Assembly (NCBI RefSeq): GCF_004363235.1
Contig: NZ_SNYW01000001.1
Coordinates: forward strand, 140,583-204,582
DNA: 64,000 bases
Source of the DNA: Dongia mobilis
Lineage (GTDB): Bacteria; Pseudomonadota; Alphaproteobacteria; Dongiales; Dongiaceae
Direction of reading: 5' to 3'
Under the pieces are notes generated by a model. The model saw only the letters and a program-made list of their open reading frames with translations. It did not search any database and was not told the origin of the DNA. Numbering within the stretch: the stretch's first letter is position 1; the number at the start of each line of letters is the position of its first letter. Shown piece after piece: positions 31,092 to 41,715 of this stretch. Made by a program: the position numbers and the translations under genes.

Positions 31092-32180
31092 TCAGCGCGC
31101 CACCGGAATTTTCGCAACCGGCGCAGCGAGCGCCTCGGCCTCCGGTCCGTCCAGGCCGACGCTCTCGATGTCGGCCGATTTCTTCAATGCCTTGTCGGTC
31201 GAGATGCGGATCTGGCGCACATCCTCGACGGCCTGGTCGAAATGCTGCTGCAGCTTGCCGACCCTTGTGTCGAGGCGGTCGAGATCCTTGGCGAGCTCGC
31301 CCACCTTGGCCTGGATAACATGGGCCTGCTCGCGCATGCGCACGTCCTTCAAAACCGCGCGCATGGTGGTGAGGGTCGCCATCAAGGTGGTGGGCGAGAC
31401 GATCCAGACGCGCGACCGCCCCGCCTCCTCGACCAGATTCGGGAAATTGGCGTGGAGCTCGGCATAGACCGCTTCCGAGGGCAGGAACATGAGGGCGGAA
31501 TCGGCGGTTTCGCCCGGCACGATGTATTTCTCCGCAATGGCACGGACATGCAGCTTGATGGCGGTCGAGAACTCGCGCCGCGCCTGATTGATCGCCGCAT
31601 CATCAGCCGCATCGCGGATCGCGCGATAGGCCTCCAGCGGGAACTTGGCGTCGATGCCGATGGCGCCGGGCGGGTTGGGCAGCCGCAGCAGGCAGTCGAC
31701 CCGCTTGCCGTCGCCCAGCGCCGCCTGGAACTCGTAATTGGCCGGCGGCAGGGCGTCGCGCACGATGGCGGCGAGCTGCACCTCGCCAAAGGCGCCGCGC
31801 GCCTGCTTGTTGGAAAGTATGTCCTGCAGGCTCACCATCCGGGTCGACAATTCGGCGATGTTCTTCTGTGCCGCATCGATCACGGCCAGGCGTTCCTTGA
31901 GCTCGCTCAGCGATTGCCCGGCCTCGGTGGCGGAAAGGGCGAGGCGTTCGTGGACCCGGTCCGACAACTGGTTGAGGCGTTGGTCGAGGCGCTGGTCGAT
32001 GGCGGCCTGGGTGGCGGCCTGGGCGGCGGCGAGCGCCTGGATCTGCCCCGCCAGCTGGTCGATGCGGGGATCGGCGGCCGGCGCCGGTTCCGGCCGGCGG
32101 CGCAGCACGACCACCAGGACCAACAGGACAGCCAGCAGGGTGATGCCAATTCCCGCCAGCAGGAGAGGGCTGGATTCCAT
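31092..32180 (-). CDS. rmuC: DNA recombination protein RmuC homologue
   Basis: 362 residues: an N-terminal membrane anchor ([21 protein letters not shown]), a coiled coil rich in Ala/Gln (about 40-120), then the RmuC nuclease-like core ([49 protein letters not shown]). RmuC limits DNA inversion rearrangements; the family's biochemical action is not fully settled. Minus strand, divergent from def. Confidence 0.9.
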   Translation of the reverse strand: MESSPLLLAGIGITLLAVLLVLVVVLRRRPEPAPAADPRIDQLAGQIQALAAAQAATQAAIDQRLDQRLNQLSDRVHERLALSATEAGQSLSELKERLAVIDAAQKNIAELSTRMVSLQDILSNKQARGAFGEVQLAAIVRDALPPANYEFQAALGDGKRVDCLLRLPNPPGAIGIDAKFPLEAYRAIRDAADDAAINQARREFSTAIKLHVRAIAEKYIVPGETADSALMFLPSEAVYAELHANFPNLVEEAGRSRVWIVSPTTLMATLTTMRAVLKDVRMREQAHVIQAKVGELAKDLDRLDTRVGKLQQHFDQAVEDVRQIRISTDKALKKSADIESVGLDGPEAEALAAPVAKIPVAR

Positions 32181-32305
32181 GGTTTTTTCCTTTGCCAGAG
32201 CCGATCCCGGTGCCCGATTAGGCCCGACTCGCCCCGGGGTCAGCTTGACGATAGCCCCCGGAATCCATAGGTAAAGCCCGAAAGCGAGGAGTACCCGACC
32301 CGATC

Positions 32306-32830
32306 ATGGCCAAGCTCAATATCCTGACCGCACCCGATCCGCGGCTTGCCAAGAAATCAGACCCGGTCGCCGCGGTGGATGGCGAGGTGCGGCAGCTGAT
32401 GGACGATATGCTGGAGACCATGTATCTGGCGCCCGGCATCGGCCTGGCCGCGCCACAGGTCGGCGTGCTGAAGCGTGTCATCGTCCTCGACGTAGCGCCG
32501 GAGGGCGAGCCGCCGCAACCCCTCAGGATGGCCAATCCCGAACTTGTCTGGGTCTCCGACGACGACGCCAGCTACAACGAAGGCTGCCTCTCGGTGCCGG
32601 ATCATTATGCCGATGTGGTGCGCCCGGCCGCCTGCCGCGTGCGCTATCTCGACCACAACAACGAGGAACAGGAACTGGCAGCGGACGGCCTGCTCGCCAC
32701 CTGCGTGCAGCACGAGATCGACCATCTCGACGGCGTGCTCTTCATCGACCACCTGACCTCGCTGAAACGCAACATCATCCTGCGCAAACTGCTGAAGGCG
32801 AAGAAGCAGGGCGCCGGCGTGCCGGCCTAG
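32306..32830 (+). CDS. def: peptide deformylase
   Basis: 174 residues. A metalloenzyme that removes the formyl group from nascent proteins. All three family motifs are present: GIGLAAPQVGV, EGCLSVP (Cys metal ligand) and QHEIDHLDG (HExxH). It is first in def-fmt-truA, 27 bases before fmt, placing the formylation and deformylation enzymes together as in many bacteria. Confidence 0.97.
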   Translation: MAKLNILTAPDPRLAKKSDPVAAVDGEVRQLMDDMLETMYLAPGIGLAAPQVGVLKRVIVLDVAPEGEPPQPLRMANPELVWVSDDDASYNEGCLSVPDHYADVVRPAACRVRYLDHNNEEQELAADGLLATCVQHEIDHLDGVLFIDHLTSLKRNIILRKLLKAKKQGAGVPA

Positions 32831-32857
32831 GGCGCGGCGCATGCGCCCCGACTTCCA

Positions 32858-33766
32858 ATGCGCATAGTTTTCATGGGCACGCCGGATTTCGCGGCGACGA
32901 CCCTCGCGGCACTGATCGCGGCCGGCCATGAGATGGCGGCTGTCTATGCGCAGCCGCCACGCCCGGCGGGTCGCGGGCAGGAATTGCGGAAATCGCCGGT
33001 GCAGGTGCTGGCCGAGCAGCACGGCCTGCCCGTTTTGACGCCCGTCTCGCTGAAGGATGAAGCGGCGCAGGCGGCCTTTGCCGCACACCGCGCGGACGTG
33101 GCTGTGGTTGCCGCCTATGGCTTGCTGCTGCCGCAGGCCATCCTGGATGCACCCAGATTCGGCTGTCTCAACATCCATGCCTCGCTGCTGCCGCGCTGGC
33201 GCGGGGCGGCGCCGATCCAGCGGGCGATCCTGGCCGGCGATGCCACCACCGGCATCACCGTCATGCAGATGGCAGCCGGGCTCGATACCGGCCCGATCCT
33301 CGCCAGCGAGACACTCAAGATCGGCCACGAGATGACGGCCGGCGCGCTGCACGATGCGCTGGCGGAGATGGGCGCGCGGCTCATCGTCGAAACCCTGCCG
33401 CGGCTGCCCTTCGAGGCCGTTCCGCAGCCGGCGGAGGGTGTCACCTATGCCGCCAAGATCTCGCCGGCCGAGGCGCGGCTTGACTGGTCGCAATCGGCGA
33501 CATTGCTGGAGCGGGCCGTGCGCGCCTTCGCGCCGCATCCCGGCGCCTGGTGCCAGCTGCCCGACGGCGAGCGGCTCAAGGTCCTGAAGGCCGAGATCGT
33601 GCCGGGCCAGGCGGTGCCGGGAACCATCCTCGACGATCAATTGACCGTCGCCTGCGGCGCCGGCGCGCTCCGCCTGACGCTGGTGCAAAGGGCCGGCAAG
33701 AAACCCATGACGGCGCCGGATTTCCTGCGCGGGGTGAAACTGGCCAGGGGTACCCAGCTGTCATGA
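32858..33766 (+). CDS. fmt: methionyl-tRNA formyltransferase
   Basis: 302 residues. It transfers a formyl group from 10-formyl-tetrahydrofolate to initiator Met-tRNA. The catalytic domain starts [18 protein letters not shown] and has the [16 protein letters not shown] segment with the folate-site motif; the C-terminal OB-fold domain starts near residue 205. Its stop overlaps the truA start (ATGA). Confidence 0.97.
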   Translation: MRIVFMGTPDFAATTLAALIAAGHEMAAVYAQPPRPAGRGQELRKSPVQVLAEQHGLPVLTPVSLKDEAAQAAFAAHRADVAVVAAYGLLLPQAILDAPRFGCLNIHASLLPRWRGAAPIQRAILAGDATTGITVMQMAAGLDTGPILASETLKIGHEMTAGALHDALAEMGARLIVETLPRLPFEAVPQPAEGVTYAAKISPAEARLDWSQSATLLERAVRAFAPHPGAWCQLPDGERLKVLKAEIVPGQAVPGTILDDQLTVACGAGALRLTLVQRAGKKPMTAPDFLRGVKLARGTQLS

Positions 33767-34500
33767 CCCGCTTCCGCCTTGGCATCGAATATGACGGCGG
33801 CCCCTTCGTCGGCTGGCAACGCCAGGAGAACGGCCCTTCCATCCAGCAATGCCTGGAGGAGGCGGTTGCGGCGACGGTGCAGGAGGAAACCCATGTCTAT
33901 GGCGCGGGGCGCACCGATGCCGGCGTACATGCGATCGGCCAGGTGGCCCATGTCGACATCCTGAAGGAGATCGCCCCAGCACGGCTGATGGCCGCACTCA
34001 ATTTCCATCTGAAGCCGAACCCGATCGCGGTCACCGATTGTGCTGTGGCGGCGGATGATTTTCATGCTCGCTTCTCGGCCACCGGCCGTGCCTATCTCTA
34101 TCGCATCGCCAACCGGCGCGCGCCGCCGGTGCTGGAGCGCGGCCATGTCTGGTGGGTGCCGGCCGAGCTTGATGCCGCTGCCATGCACGAGGCGGCCCAG
34201 CGCCTGGTCGGCCGCCACGATTTTTCGACCTTCCGCGCCGCTCTCTGCCAGGCGCAATCGCCGGTGAAATCGCTCGACCGCCTCGACGTCAACCGGGTCG
34301 GCGAGGAGATCCAGGTGATCGCCGAGGCGCGCTCCTTTCTGCATCACCAGGTGCGCAACATGGTGGGGACGCTGCGCCTCGCCGGCGAGGGCAAATGGTC
34401 GGCGGATGACGTGACGGCGGCCCTCGCCGCCCGCGACCGTGCCGCCGGCGGCCCGACGGCACCGCCCGACGGCCTCTATCTCACCAGGGTGGTCTATTAG
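33763..34500 (+). CDS. truA: tRNA pseudouridine(38-40) synthase
   Basis: 245 residues. It makes pseudouridine in the tRNA anticodon arm. The start [17 protein letters not shown] and the catalytic aspartate in [15 protein letters not shown] are clear, as is the [15 protein letters not shown] segment. The ATG is set by the overlap with the fmt stop. Its end overlaps the convergent TetR gene by four bases. Confidence 0.97.
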   Translation: MTRFRLGIEYDGGPFVGWQRQENGPSIQQCLEEAVAATVQEETHVYGAGRTDAGVHAIGQVAHVDILKEIAPARLMAALNFHLKPNPIAVTDCAVAADDFHARFSATGRAYLYRIANRRAPPVLERGHVWWVPAELDAAAMHEAAQRLVGRHDFSTFRAALCQAQSPVKSLDRLDVNRVGEEIQVIAEARSFLHHQVRNMVGTLRLAGEGKWSADDVTAALAARDRAAGGPTAPPDGLYLTRVVY

Positions 34501-35153
34501 GCCGAGAGCGCCTGCTTCGCGCCTGCCAGGAAACGGCCGGCGATCAGATTGTCGACCCAGTCATGGGCGATCATCGCGGCTTCCCTTGCGGTGAAGGTGC
34601 TGGCATCCAGGCAATGTTCCAGCCACAGCCCGTCGAGGAGGGCGGTGAAGGCCAGGCTGGCGACACGCGCATCCACCTTCAGCTTCCGCTCGACGGCCAG
34701 TTCCCGAATCAGTTCCTCCAGGCGGCGGCGATAGCCGGCATAGACCTTGCCGTGGATGGCGTGGATCTCGGGATCGGTGCGGGTCAGGCTCCAGAAGGTC
34801 AGCCAGACGCCCAGCAGATCGGTATCCAGCATCGGCTCGGAAAAGCTCGAATCGACGAAGGCGCGCAACTGCGCCTCCGGCGTCTGCTCGGCGGCGGCGA
34901 GCGATGCGCGCAGCGCCCGGTCGACCTCCTTGCCGGTCCAGCGATACGTTTCGGCGATGAGGTCATGCATGCCGGCGAAATGGTGCCGCACCAGGCCAGG
35001 CGAGACCCCCGCCTCGGCCGCCACCACGCGGACGGTGGTGCCTTCCATGCCATGCCGGGCCAGTGACCGTGCGGTCGCCTCGATCAATTGCTTGCGCCGC
35101 GCCTCCGGCAGGTCGCGGGTGAATTTCGGTGCCTTGTCAGTCAACGGTGTCAA
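34497..35153 (-). CDS. TetR-family regulator (BetI-like)
   Basis: 218-residue repressor. The helix-turn-helix is at about residues 20-65 ([20 protein letters not shown], then GLVRHHFAG), and the C-terminal ligand domain resembles BetI, the choline-sensing repressor. No ATG lies near the expected start; TTG at 35153 with GAGG eight bases upstream is the best choice. It is divergent from a gamma-butyrobetaine-hydroxylase-like gene and probably controls it through the palindrome at 35216-35233. A quaternary-amine ligand is inferred from family and neighbour. Confidence 0.88.
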   Translation of the reverse strand: MTPLTDKAPKFTRDLPEARRKQLIEATARSLARHGMEGTTVRVVAAEAGVSPGLVRHHFAGMHDLIAETYRWTGKEVDRALRASLAAAEQTPEAQLRAFVDSSFSEPMLDTDLLGVWLTFWSLTRTDPEIHAIHGKVYAGYRRRLEELIRELAVERKLKVDARVASLAFTALLDGLWLEHCLDASTFTAREAAMIAHDWVDNLIAGRFLAGAKQALSA

Positions 35154-35215
35154 TCCCGGCCTCGGTTTTCGGTGGCTCGATCTTCAGTGAATCGCCTTCA
35201 TCCATACATGAATAA

Positions 35216-35233
35216 ATAATACTTGTGTATTAT
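35216..35233. promoter_or_regulatory. candidate TetR operator
   Basis: A perfect inverted repeat ATAATAC-TTGT-GTATTAT lies in the AT-rich 131-bp divergent region between the TetR gene and the dioxygenase. Its 7-bp arms and position fit a TetR-family operator overlapping one or both promoters. Confidence 0.6.
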
Positions 35234-35284
35234 ACAATCGTAAAATAATGATCGCACCGACATTTTTTCCACGGGATTGCCGCC

Positions 35285-36418
35285 ATGACGCATATGACCC
35301 ATGCCGCCCCCCAGCAGGGCGGGATCGAGATCGCCTTCGGCGACGGCACCAGCCATGTCTTCACCCATGACTGGCTGCGCGATCATTGCACCTGTGCAAG
35401 CTGCCATCACCCGGAAACGCGCCAACGCCTGGTGGATACCTTCGCCCTTCCTGCCGGCCTCCAGGCGAGCGCGATCGAACTTGGCGCCGGCGGCGACAGG
35501 CTCGGCATCACCTGGTCGGACGGCCATGAGAGCAGCTTCATGGCGCGCGAGCTTGCGGCGACCCTGTCGCCGGTCTGCCACCCGACCAGCGACATCACCA
35601 CCTGGAACGAGGCCGAGATCTCGGCCGATTTTCCGCAGGTGTCGTTTGACGCGATGATGCAAGGAGATGGCGGACTGGAAGCCTGTCTCGATCGGCTGGA
35701 ACGTTTCGGCTTCTGTTTCGTCGAGGGCACGCCGGCGACCCCGGAGGGCACGCAGGCTGTTGCCACCCGCATCGCCTATATCCGCGAGACCATCTTCGGT
35801 GGTTATTGGGATTTCACCGCCAACCTGCAGCACAAGGACACGGCCTATACCTCGCTTGCCATCGGCCCGCATACCGACGGCACCTATGCCTTCGACGCGC
35901 CGGGCTATCAGATGCTGCATGTCCTCGCCTTCGAGGGTGAGGGCGGCGAGAACGTGTTCGTCGACGGCTTCCGCATCGCCGAGATCATGCGCCGCGACAC
36001 GCCCGAACTTTATCGCGTGCTGACCGAGGTCGAGGTGCCGGGCCAGTATATCGATCTTGACCGCGGCATCCATCTGATGGCCCGCCGGCCGCTCTTCCGC
36101 CTCGATTCCGCCGGCCGCCTCGTGCAGGTCAGCTTCAACAACCATGACCGGGCACCCTTCGCGCTCGAGCCCCGCCGCCAGGCACTTTTCTCGGCGGCCT
36201 ACGCGACCTTCGCCCGCCACGCCAATGACCCAGCCCTGCAATACCGCCGCCGTCTGGCGCCGGGCTCGCTGGCCCTCTTCGACAATTGGCGCCTGCTCCA
36301 CGCCCGGGATGCCTATAGCGGCGTGCGCCGCCTCGCCGGCGCCTATCTCAACAAGGAAGACGTAGAGAGCCGGCTGCGCGTGCTGCGTGCGCGGCGGCTT
36401 GAGATGGCGGCGGCGTAA
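35285..36418 (+). CDS. 2-oxoglutarate/Fe(II) dioxygenase, gamma-butyrobetaine hydroxylase-like
   Basis: 377 residues in two parts. The N-terminal zinc-type domain (about 15-100) contains WLRDHCTCASCHHPETRQR. The C-terminal TauD-like oxygenase has the iron ligands H-x-D in GPHTDGTYAFD and a distal histidine in FDNWRLLHARDAYSG with the oxoglutarate arginine after it. This layout matches gamma-butyrobetaine hydroxylase and trimethyllysine hydroxylase. It likely hydroxylates a trimethylated amine on the way to or from carnitine (substrate inferred). Controlled by the divergent BetI-like repressor. Confidence 0.85.
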   Translation: MTHMTHAAPQQGGIEIAFGDGTSHVFTHDWLRDHCTCASCHHPETRQRLVDTFALPAGLQASAIELGAGGDRLGITWSDGHESSFMARELAATLSPVCHPTSDITTWNEAEISADFPQVSFDAMMQGDGGLEACLDRLERFGFCFVEGTPATPEGTQAVATRIAYIRETIFGGYWDFTANLQHKDTAYTSLAIGPHTDGTYAFDAPGYQMLHVLAFEGEGGENVFVDGFRIAEIMRRDTPELYRVLTEVEVPGQYIDLDRGIHLMARRPLFRLDSAGRLVQVSFNNHDRAPFALEPRRQALFSAAYATFARHANDPALQYRRRLAPGSLALFDNWRLLHARDAYSGVRRLAGAYLNKEDVESRLRVLRARRLEMAAA

Positions 36419-36468
36419 CCTCGTCGGGACAGAAAACGACACCGGCTTCCGGGAATGTCGCCCTGCGC

Positions 36469-37047
36469 CTAGATCGGCATCGCCTGATAGAGCTGGGACA
36501 TCAGCAGCACGAACAGGCTTTCGCCGAGAATGTAATCGAACAGCGTCAGCAGGATTGCGCCGAGATAGCCGATACCCAGAAGGACCCGAAAGGCAAAGGC
36601 TTCCAGGACCAGCGAGGCGATTACCAGGAAAAGAATCGCGAAACCGGCGATCCCGCTGGCGTCGAAGGCGGCATAGAGAATACGCAGCGGCAATATGAGG
36701 CCGACCAGGATGGCGCCGAACCAGTTGTAGAAGGTAATGGTCCCGATGGCCTGGCCTTCACGCCCGAGCAGCCGGCCGATCAGGATCAGCAGCAGCGGGA
36801 ACATGATCCAGCCCAGCGCATAATAGGTGAGGGTGGCGAAGACGAGGCGGATGCTTTCCAGTTCCGGTCGCAGGGTCTTGCCGTAGAACAACAAGACCAG
36901 GAAGCAGGGAAAGACCGGCAGCATCAGGCCGAAGGAGCGGAGCGCGCCGCGCGGCGAGCGGTCGAACCAGGCGGCAAAGCCGGGATCGAAGCGGATGAGG
37001 CGCTTGATGCCCTGGATGGCGGCCAGCGCCTCGGTCCAGCTAGGCAT
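36469..37047 (-). CDS. multi-pass membrane protein (Yip1-like)
   Basis: 192 residues with four or five hydrophobic helices ([92 protein letters not shown]). It resembles the loosely defined Yip1/YIF1-type bacterial membrane proteins; function unknown. Its start (ATG 37047) overlaps the end of dapE by eight bases, so it is probably the last gene of the dapD-dapE transcript. Confidence 0.75.
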   Translation of the reverse strand: MPSWTEALAAIQGIKRLIRFDPGFAAWFDRSPRGALRSFGLMLPVFPCFLVLLFYGKTLRPELESIRLVFATLTYYALGWIMFPLLLILIGRLLGREGQAIGTITFYNWFGAILVGLILPLRILYAAFDASGIAGFAILFLVIASLVLEAFAFRVLLGIGYLGAILLTLFDYILGESLFVLLMSQLYQAMPI

Positions 37048-38191
37048 CGAAATACCGGTCGAGCACCCGCTCGTAGATGCGGGCCAGCGTCTCGATATCG
37101 GCGACCGGCACCCGCTCATCCACCTTGTGCATGGTCGAACCGGCCAGGCCGAATTCGATCACCGGGCAGAAATCCTTGATGAAGCGCGCATCCGACGTGC
37201 CGCCGGTGGTGGAAAGCTCGGGCGTCAGGCCGGTTTCCGCCTCGACCGCCGCCACCAGGATCTCGGACAAGGGGCCAGGCGGTGTCAAAAAGGATTCGCC
37301 CGAGCATTCGCAGGCAAGGCTGTAGCGCCCGCCGGCTGCGTCGAGGCGGCGGCGGATCTCGGCCTCGAGGCTTGCCGCCGTGTGGAGATCGTTGAAGCGC
37401 GCGTTGAAGACGGCTTTTGCCTCGCCCGGAATCACGTTGGTGGCCGGATTGCCGACATCGACGGTGACGAATTGCAATGTCGTCGCCGGGAAATGCGCCG
37501 AGCCCTGGTCGAGCGGTTCGGTGAGGGCGGCGATCATCCGGGCGAGGTGATGAATCGGGTTGTCGGCCAGATGCGGATAGGCGGAATGGCCCTGCACGCC
37601 ATGCACGACGAGGCGCCCGGTGAAGCTGCCACGCCGGCCGATCTTCGCCATCTCGCCGAGGCGCGTCGGGTTGGTGGGCTCGCCGACAATGCAGGCATCG
37701 AGCCTTTCACCCTTTTCCTTGAGCCAGTCCAGCACCGGCTTGGTGCCGTTGACCGCCGGGCCTTCCTCGTCGCCAGTGATGAGGAGCGAGATGGCGCCGG
37801 CGAATTTGCCGCCGCGCTTCTCGATGAATCGTGCTGCAGCAGCAGCGAAGGCGGCGATGGCGCTCTTCATGTCGGCCGCCCCGCGGCCAAAGAGCTCGCC
37901 GCCGATCACCTCGGCCGCGAAGGGGTCGGTTTTCCAGGCATCGCTCGGTCCCGGCGGCACCACGTCGGTATGGCCGGCGAAGCAGAAATTGCGCCCCGGC
38001 CGGTCGCCCGCGACCCTGGCATAGAGATTCTCGATCCGCTCGGTCCCCGGTGCGGCGAAGCTCAGGCGGTGTGCCTCGAAACCATAGGGCTTCAGGGCCG
38101 TCTCCAGCACGCCGATGGCGCCTGCGTCCTGCGGCGTCACCGACGGACGGCGGATGAGGGTGCGGGCGAGGTCGACCGGATCGAGGGGCAT
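37040..38191 (-). CDS. dapE: succinyl-diaminopimelate desuccinylase
   Basis: 383 residues. A binuclear zinc hydrolase of lysine and peptidoglycan precursor synthesis. It has the metal histidine in [11 protein letters not shown], the bridging Asp in [12 protein letters not shown], the catalytic glutamate in [15 protein letters not shown], and late ligands in [10 protein letters not shown] and STMHKVDE. The dimerisation domain lies mid-protein. The ATG at 38191 stands four bases after the dapD stop. Confidence 0.96.
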   Translation of the reverse strand: MPLDPVDLARTLIRRPSVTPQDAGAIGVLETALKPYGFEAHRLSFAAPGTERIENLYARVAGDRPGRNFCFAGHTDVVPPGPSDAWKTDPFAAEVIGGELFGRGAADMKSAIAAFAAAAARFIEKRGGKFAGAISLLITGDEEGPAVNGTKPVLDWLKEKGERLDACIVGEPTNPTRLGEMAKIGRRGSFTGRLVVHGVQGHSAYPHLADNPIHHLARMIAALTEPLDQGSAHFPATTLQFVTVDVGNPATNVIPGEAKAVFNARFNDLHTAASLEAEIRRRLDAAGGRYSLACECSGESFLTPPGPLSEILVAAVEAETGLTPELSTTGGTSDARFIKDFCPVIEFGLAGSTMHKVDERVPVADIETLARIYERVLDRYFDA

Positions 38192-38195
38192 GGGC

Positions 38196-39044
38196 TCAAT
38201 CGCGCAGCAGATCGTTGATCGAGGTCTTGGCGCGGGTCTTCTCGTCGACGCGCTTGATGATGACGGCGCAATAGAGGCTGGGACCCGGCGAGCCGTCGGG
38301 CAGCGGCTTGCCCGGCAATGCCCCAGGCACAACGACCGAATAGGCCGGCACGCGGCCCATATGCACCTCGCCGGTGACGCGATCGACGATCTTGGTCGAG
38401 GCGCCGATGAAGACACCCATCGAGACGACCGAGCCGGTCTCGACCACGACGCCTTCGACGATCTCGGAACGGGCACCGATGAAGCAATCATCCTCGATGA
38501 TGACGGGGCCCGCCTGCAAAGGTTCGAGCACACCTCCCAGGCCGACGCCGCCCGAGATATGGCAGTTCTTGCCGACCTGGGCGCAAGAGCCGACAGTGAC
38601 CCAGGTATCGACCATGGTGCCGCTATCCACATAGGCCCCGACATTGATGAAGCTCGGCATCACGACAACGCTGGGCGCCACATAGGCGCTCTGGCGCACG
38701 ACACAGCCCGGCACGGCGCGGAAGCCGGCGGCCTTGAACTGGCTCTCGCCCCAGCCGGCGAATTTGGAGGGCACCTTGTCGAACCAGGCGGCGTCACCGC
38801 CCGGGAAGCCGCCGCCACCCGGTACCACATAGGAATCATTGAGACGGAAGGAGAGCAGCACCGCCTTTTTCAGATACTGGTACACATGCCATTTGCCGTC
38901 GATCTTCTCGGCGACTCGGGCACGGCCGGCGTCAAGATCGGCCAGGGCCTGGGTGACGGCGTCGCGCACCTCGCCCCTGGTGCCGGCGTTGATCGCGGCG
39001 CGGTTTTCCCAGGCGGCGTCGATGACGCTGGCGAGGTTGCTCAT
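38196..39044 (-). CDS. dapD: 2,3,4,5-tetrahydropyridine-2,6-dicarboxylate N-succinyltransferase
   Basis: 282 residues, trimeric left-handed beta-helix enzyme of the succinylase branch of lysine synthesis. The hexapeptide-repeat core includes [19 protein letters not shown] and [20 protein letters not shown]. Directly upstream of dapE, giving two consecutive pathway enzymes. The HAD gene lies three bases upstream on the same strand. Confidence 0.96.
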   Translation of the reverse strand: MSNLASVIDAAWENRAAINAGTRGEVRDAVTQALADLDAGRARVAEKIDGKWHVYQYLKKAVLLSFRLNDSYVVPGGGGFPGGDAAWFDKVPSKFAGWGESQFKAAGFRAVPGCVVRQSAYVAPSVVVMPSFINVGAYVDSGTMVDTWVTVGSCAQVGKNCHISGGVGLGGVLEPLQAGPVIIEDDCFIGARSEIVEGVVVETGSVVSMGVFIGASTKIVDRVTGEVHMGRVPAYSVVVPGALPGKPLPDGSPGPSLYCAVIIKRVDEKTRAKTSINDLLRD

Positions 39045-39047
39045 CTT

Positions 39048-39785
39048 CTATCTCTCCACTGTCTTCGTCTGGTTGTCGGATGCGGCCAGCCAGGCGGCCA
39101 GGAACTGGGCCAGGTTAGCGGTACTGTGATGGATGCAAGCGGATTGGGATCCGGCATCGGCGCTGTCATCAAGGCCGGCGAAGGCATCGCCCTCCTCGAC
39201 CAGCACGGTGGTCATGCCGAGATTGTGTGCCGGCACCAGGTTCCGCGGCATGTCGTCGATCATCACGGCGCGGCTGGGCTCGATGCGGAAGGTCTCGCAG
39301 AGGCGGCGATAAACGCCGATATCGGGCTTGGGTACGAAATCCGAGGCGACGATGTCGAAGATTCCGTCGAAATGGCCGGCATCGACGCCGACCCTGGCCA
39401 GCACCCGCTCGACATGCGGCACGGAGCCGTTGGTGAAGATCACCTTGCGGCCGGGCAGGGCGGCGATGGCGCGGTCGAGCGCCGGGTCGGGGGCGACCCC
39501 GGAGAGGTCGATGTCGTGGACGAAATCGAGGAAGGCGTTGGGGTCGATCCCGTCATTGATCATCAGGCCGCGCAGGGTGGTCATGTGCTCACGGAAGTAT
39601 CTTTTCTGGAGGGCCAGCGCCCCAGCCTCGTCGAGCCCGAGATGGCTGCGAATGAATTCCCGGATTTTCACCTGGACCTGATCGAACAACCGGCAGGTGC
39701 CAGGATAAAGGGTGTTGTCGAGGTCGAAAATCCAGGTACCGACCCTTTCTGGTTCCCGCCCGGCAGACGCAGCCGGTACGGCCAT
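39048..39785 (-). CDS. HAD-family hydrolase, pyrimidine 5'-nucleotidase type
   Basis: About 245 residues. HAD motif I is WIFDLDNTLYP, motif II IFTNGSVPH, the motif III lysine is in VPKPDIGVY and motif IV is MIDDMPRNL. The helical cap and the LDNTLYP signature match the pyrimidine 5'-nucleotidase (SDT1/YjjG-like) group. Starts at 39827 or 39881 are also possible and would add 14 or 32 residues. Its stop is three bases from dapD, so it heads that operon, although its reaction has no known link to lysine. Confidence 0.85.
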   Translation of the reverse strand: MAVPAASAGREPERVGTWIFDLDNTLYPGTCRLFDQVQVKIREFIRSHLGLDEAGALALQKRYFREHMTTLRGLMINDGIDPNAFLDFVHDIDLSGVAPDPALDRAIAALPGRKVIFTNGSVPHVERVLARVGVDAGHFDGIFDIVASDFVPKPDIGVYRRLCETFRIEPSRAVMIDDMPRNLVPAHNLGMTTVLVEEGDAFAGLDDSADAGSQSACIHHSTANLAQFLAAWLAASDNQTKTVER

Positions 39786-40011
39786 GGCGCCCCGGAAGGC
39801 AAGGCGGTGATCGGGGCGATCCGGCATTGCTTGCGGCGTTGCTGCTGCTTGGCCCGGATTTGGATCGTCTGGTATCGGCATGAACTGGTCCGGTGAGTGG
39901 CCCGCCCGGTTGAGCGCCGCCGGCGGGCGCGGCGACCTTATGGCCTTGCCCGGCCCGGTGGCAAGGGGTTGCTTAATAAGGCATTAAGGGTGGCCGGGGC
40001 AGTCTTGCTTC

Positions 40012-41715
40012 ATGGCGCCCAAGAATCCGTCACATATGGCCGATCGACCTGCTGCGGGCGCGGAGCCTGCCGACGCGGGGGAAATGCGGGCTGCCGCCAT
40101 CAGGCTGCTGGCGGCGGACGGTCCGCTGGCGCGGGACCTGAGCCCTGCCATGCTGCTGGCGCCGGACCGGACGGAACTTGCGGCCAATGCGGCAGCCGCT
40201 GCCCTGCGGCCGCTTCTTCGCCATCCGCCGATGGAACTCGCCGCCGCCTTCGCCGCCGCGCAGGAGGGCGCGGTCCAGCGCCTGGCCGCCCTCGAAGCAC
40301 CGCCAACCGACGCACAATCGCGGCCAATCAGCTTCGATCTTACCCTGCTCCCCTGCGGCAATGCCGTGCTGGTCCTGGCGCGCGATGTCAGCCTGGAGCG
40401 TGCCCTGCGCGGCGCCCTCATCGATTCCCGGCAGCGCCTCAAGGATCTGGTCGACCGGGCCGCCGATTTCACCTGGGAGGTGGATGCCGAGGGTCGGTTC
40501 AGCTTCGTTTCCGGGCAAAGGCCGCTCGGTTTTGCCGCGGCCGATCTCATCGGGCGCAAGCCGTCCGACCTTGCCATCTCGAGCGATTCCGACGCGGCCT
40601 TTGCCGGGGTGGGACCGCATGCCGGCGCGGAGATCTGGCTGAAGGGTGCCGGCGACATTCCGGTCTGCCTGCTGGTCCAGGGCCAGGCGCTGGAAGCGGG
40701 TGACGGTTCGTTCCGCGGCGCCCGCGGCCTTGCCCGGGACGTGACCGAGCAGAAGGCGCGCGAGGCGGATCTGGCGGAGGCCCGGCACCGCGAGCGCTTG
40801 GTGCTGCATCTAATGCGCTCGCTCCGGCGCAACATCGACCCCGATTCGGCCCTGGCGGCGGCGCTGGAAACCGCCATCCAGGCCGTTGGTGCGGATCTCG
40901 GCAGCGTCCACCGGCTGGACGGCGGCGTCATCGGTGCCTGCCTCGCCGGCACCGCCGATGCCGATGATGCCGTTCTATCCCCGACCGCAATCGAATCCGA
41001 CAACGGCCTTGCCATGGGCCATGCCGGCCACCGCCATGGCATCGCCTTCGTCTGCCGCCACGAAGGGCGCCCGGTCGGGCTGCTCGTCTTGTGGCGCCAG
41101 GACGGGCGCGGGCCCTGGGCGGCCGATGACATCTTCCTGCTCTCCGAACTGGCCGAGCAGGTGGCGGTGCTGATCGAGCAGCTGAAGGGTCACGAGGCGC
41201 TGCGCCAGCTTTCCACCACCGACGCGCTCACCGGCCTGCTCAACCGACGCGGCTTCGAGACCGTGCTGGCCCGCGCCGTGACGCGGGCGCGGCTCGACGG
41301 CCAGGGCGGCGCCCTCATGTATGTCGATCTCGACAACTTCAAGCAGGTGAACGATCGCTTCGGCCATGCCCAGGGTGATGCGGCACTGGTCGCCACCGCC
41401 GACATCCTGCGCGAGAATCTGCGCACGCGTGATCCGATCGGGCGCCTTGGTGGCGACGAATTCGTGGCCTGGCTGGACGGCGTCGGTCCCGAGGAGGCGA
41501 AGTCGAAGGCCCAGGAATTGCAGCGGGCGGCGGCGGATCTGGCACGGTTCGCGCCGGGCACCGACCGGCCGCTCGGCTTTTCGATCGGCATCGCGCTGAT
41601 GCGTCCGGCGGCCCAGGACGGGGTCGACGATCTCGAGCGGCTGATGGCACGTGCGGACGAGGCGATGTATCGCATCAAGCATGGCGGCAAGGGCGGTTTC
41701 GTACTGGTGGAGTGA
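40012..41715 (+). CDS. PAS-GAF-GGDEF diguanylate cyclase
   Basis: 567-residue, apparently cytoplasmic signalling enzyme. It has an Ala-rich N-terminus, a PAS domain (about 140-250; DFTWEVDAEGRFSFVSG), a GAF-like domain (about 265-390) and a GGDEF domain (about 395-565). The active site GGDEF at 480-484 is intact. RTRD at 471-474 sits five residues upstream, which is the product-inhibition I-site. So it should make cyclic di-GMP under feedback control; the PAS and GAF signals are unknown. Its stop overlaps the DUF2336 start, so the two are translationally coupled. Confidence 0.92.
   Translation: MAPKNPSHMADRPAAGAEPADAGEMRAAAIRLLAADGPLARDLSPAMLLAPDRTELAANAAAAALRPLLRHPPMELAAAFAAAQEGAVQRLAALEAPPTDAQSRPISFDLTLLPCGNAVLVLARDVSLERALRGALIDSRQRLKDLVDRAADFTWEVDAEGRFSFVSGQRPLGFAAADLIGRKPSDLAISSDSDAAFAGVGPHAGAEIWLKGAGDIPVCLLVQGQALEAGDGSFRGARGLARDVTEQKAREADLAEARHRERLVLHLMRSLRRNIDPDSALAAALETAIQAVGADLGSVHRLDGGVIGACLAGTADADDAVLSPTAIESDNGLAMGHAGHRHGIAFVCRHEGRPVGLLVLWRQDGRGPWAADDIFLLSELAEQVAVLIEQLKGHEALRQLSTTDALTGLLNRRGFETVLARAVTRARLDGQGGALMYVDLDNFKQVNDRFGHAQGDAALVATADILRENLRTRDPIGRLGGDEFVAWLDGVGPEEAKSKAQELQRAAADLARFAPGTDRPLGFSIGIALMRPAAQDGVDDLERLMARADEAMYRIKHGGKGGFVLVE

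Noticed and set aside
38191..38644. Long N-terminal extension of dapE into dapD
   Set aside because: It is an out-of-frame reading of dapD; DapE normally starts close to the [19 protein letters not shown] segment.
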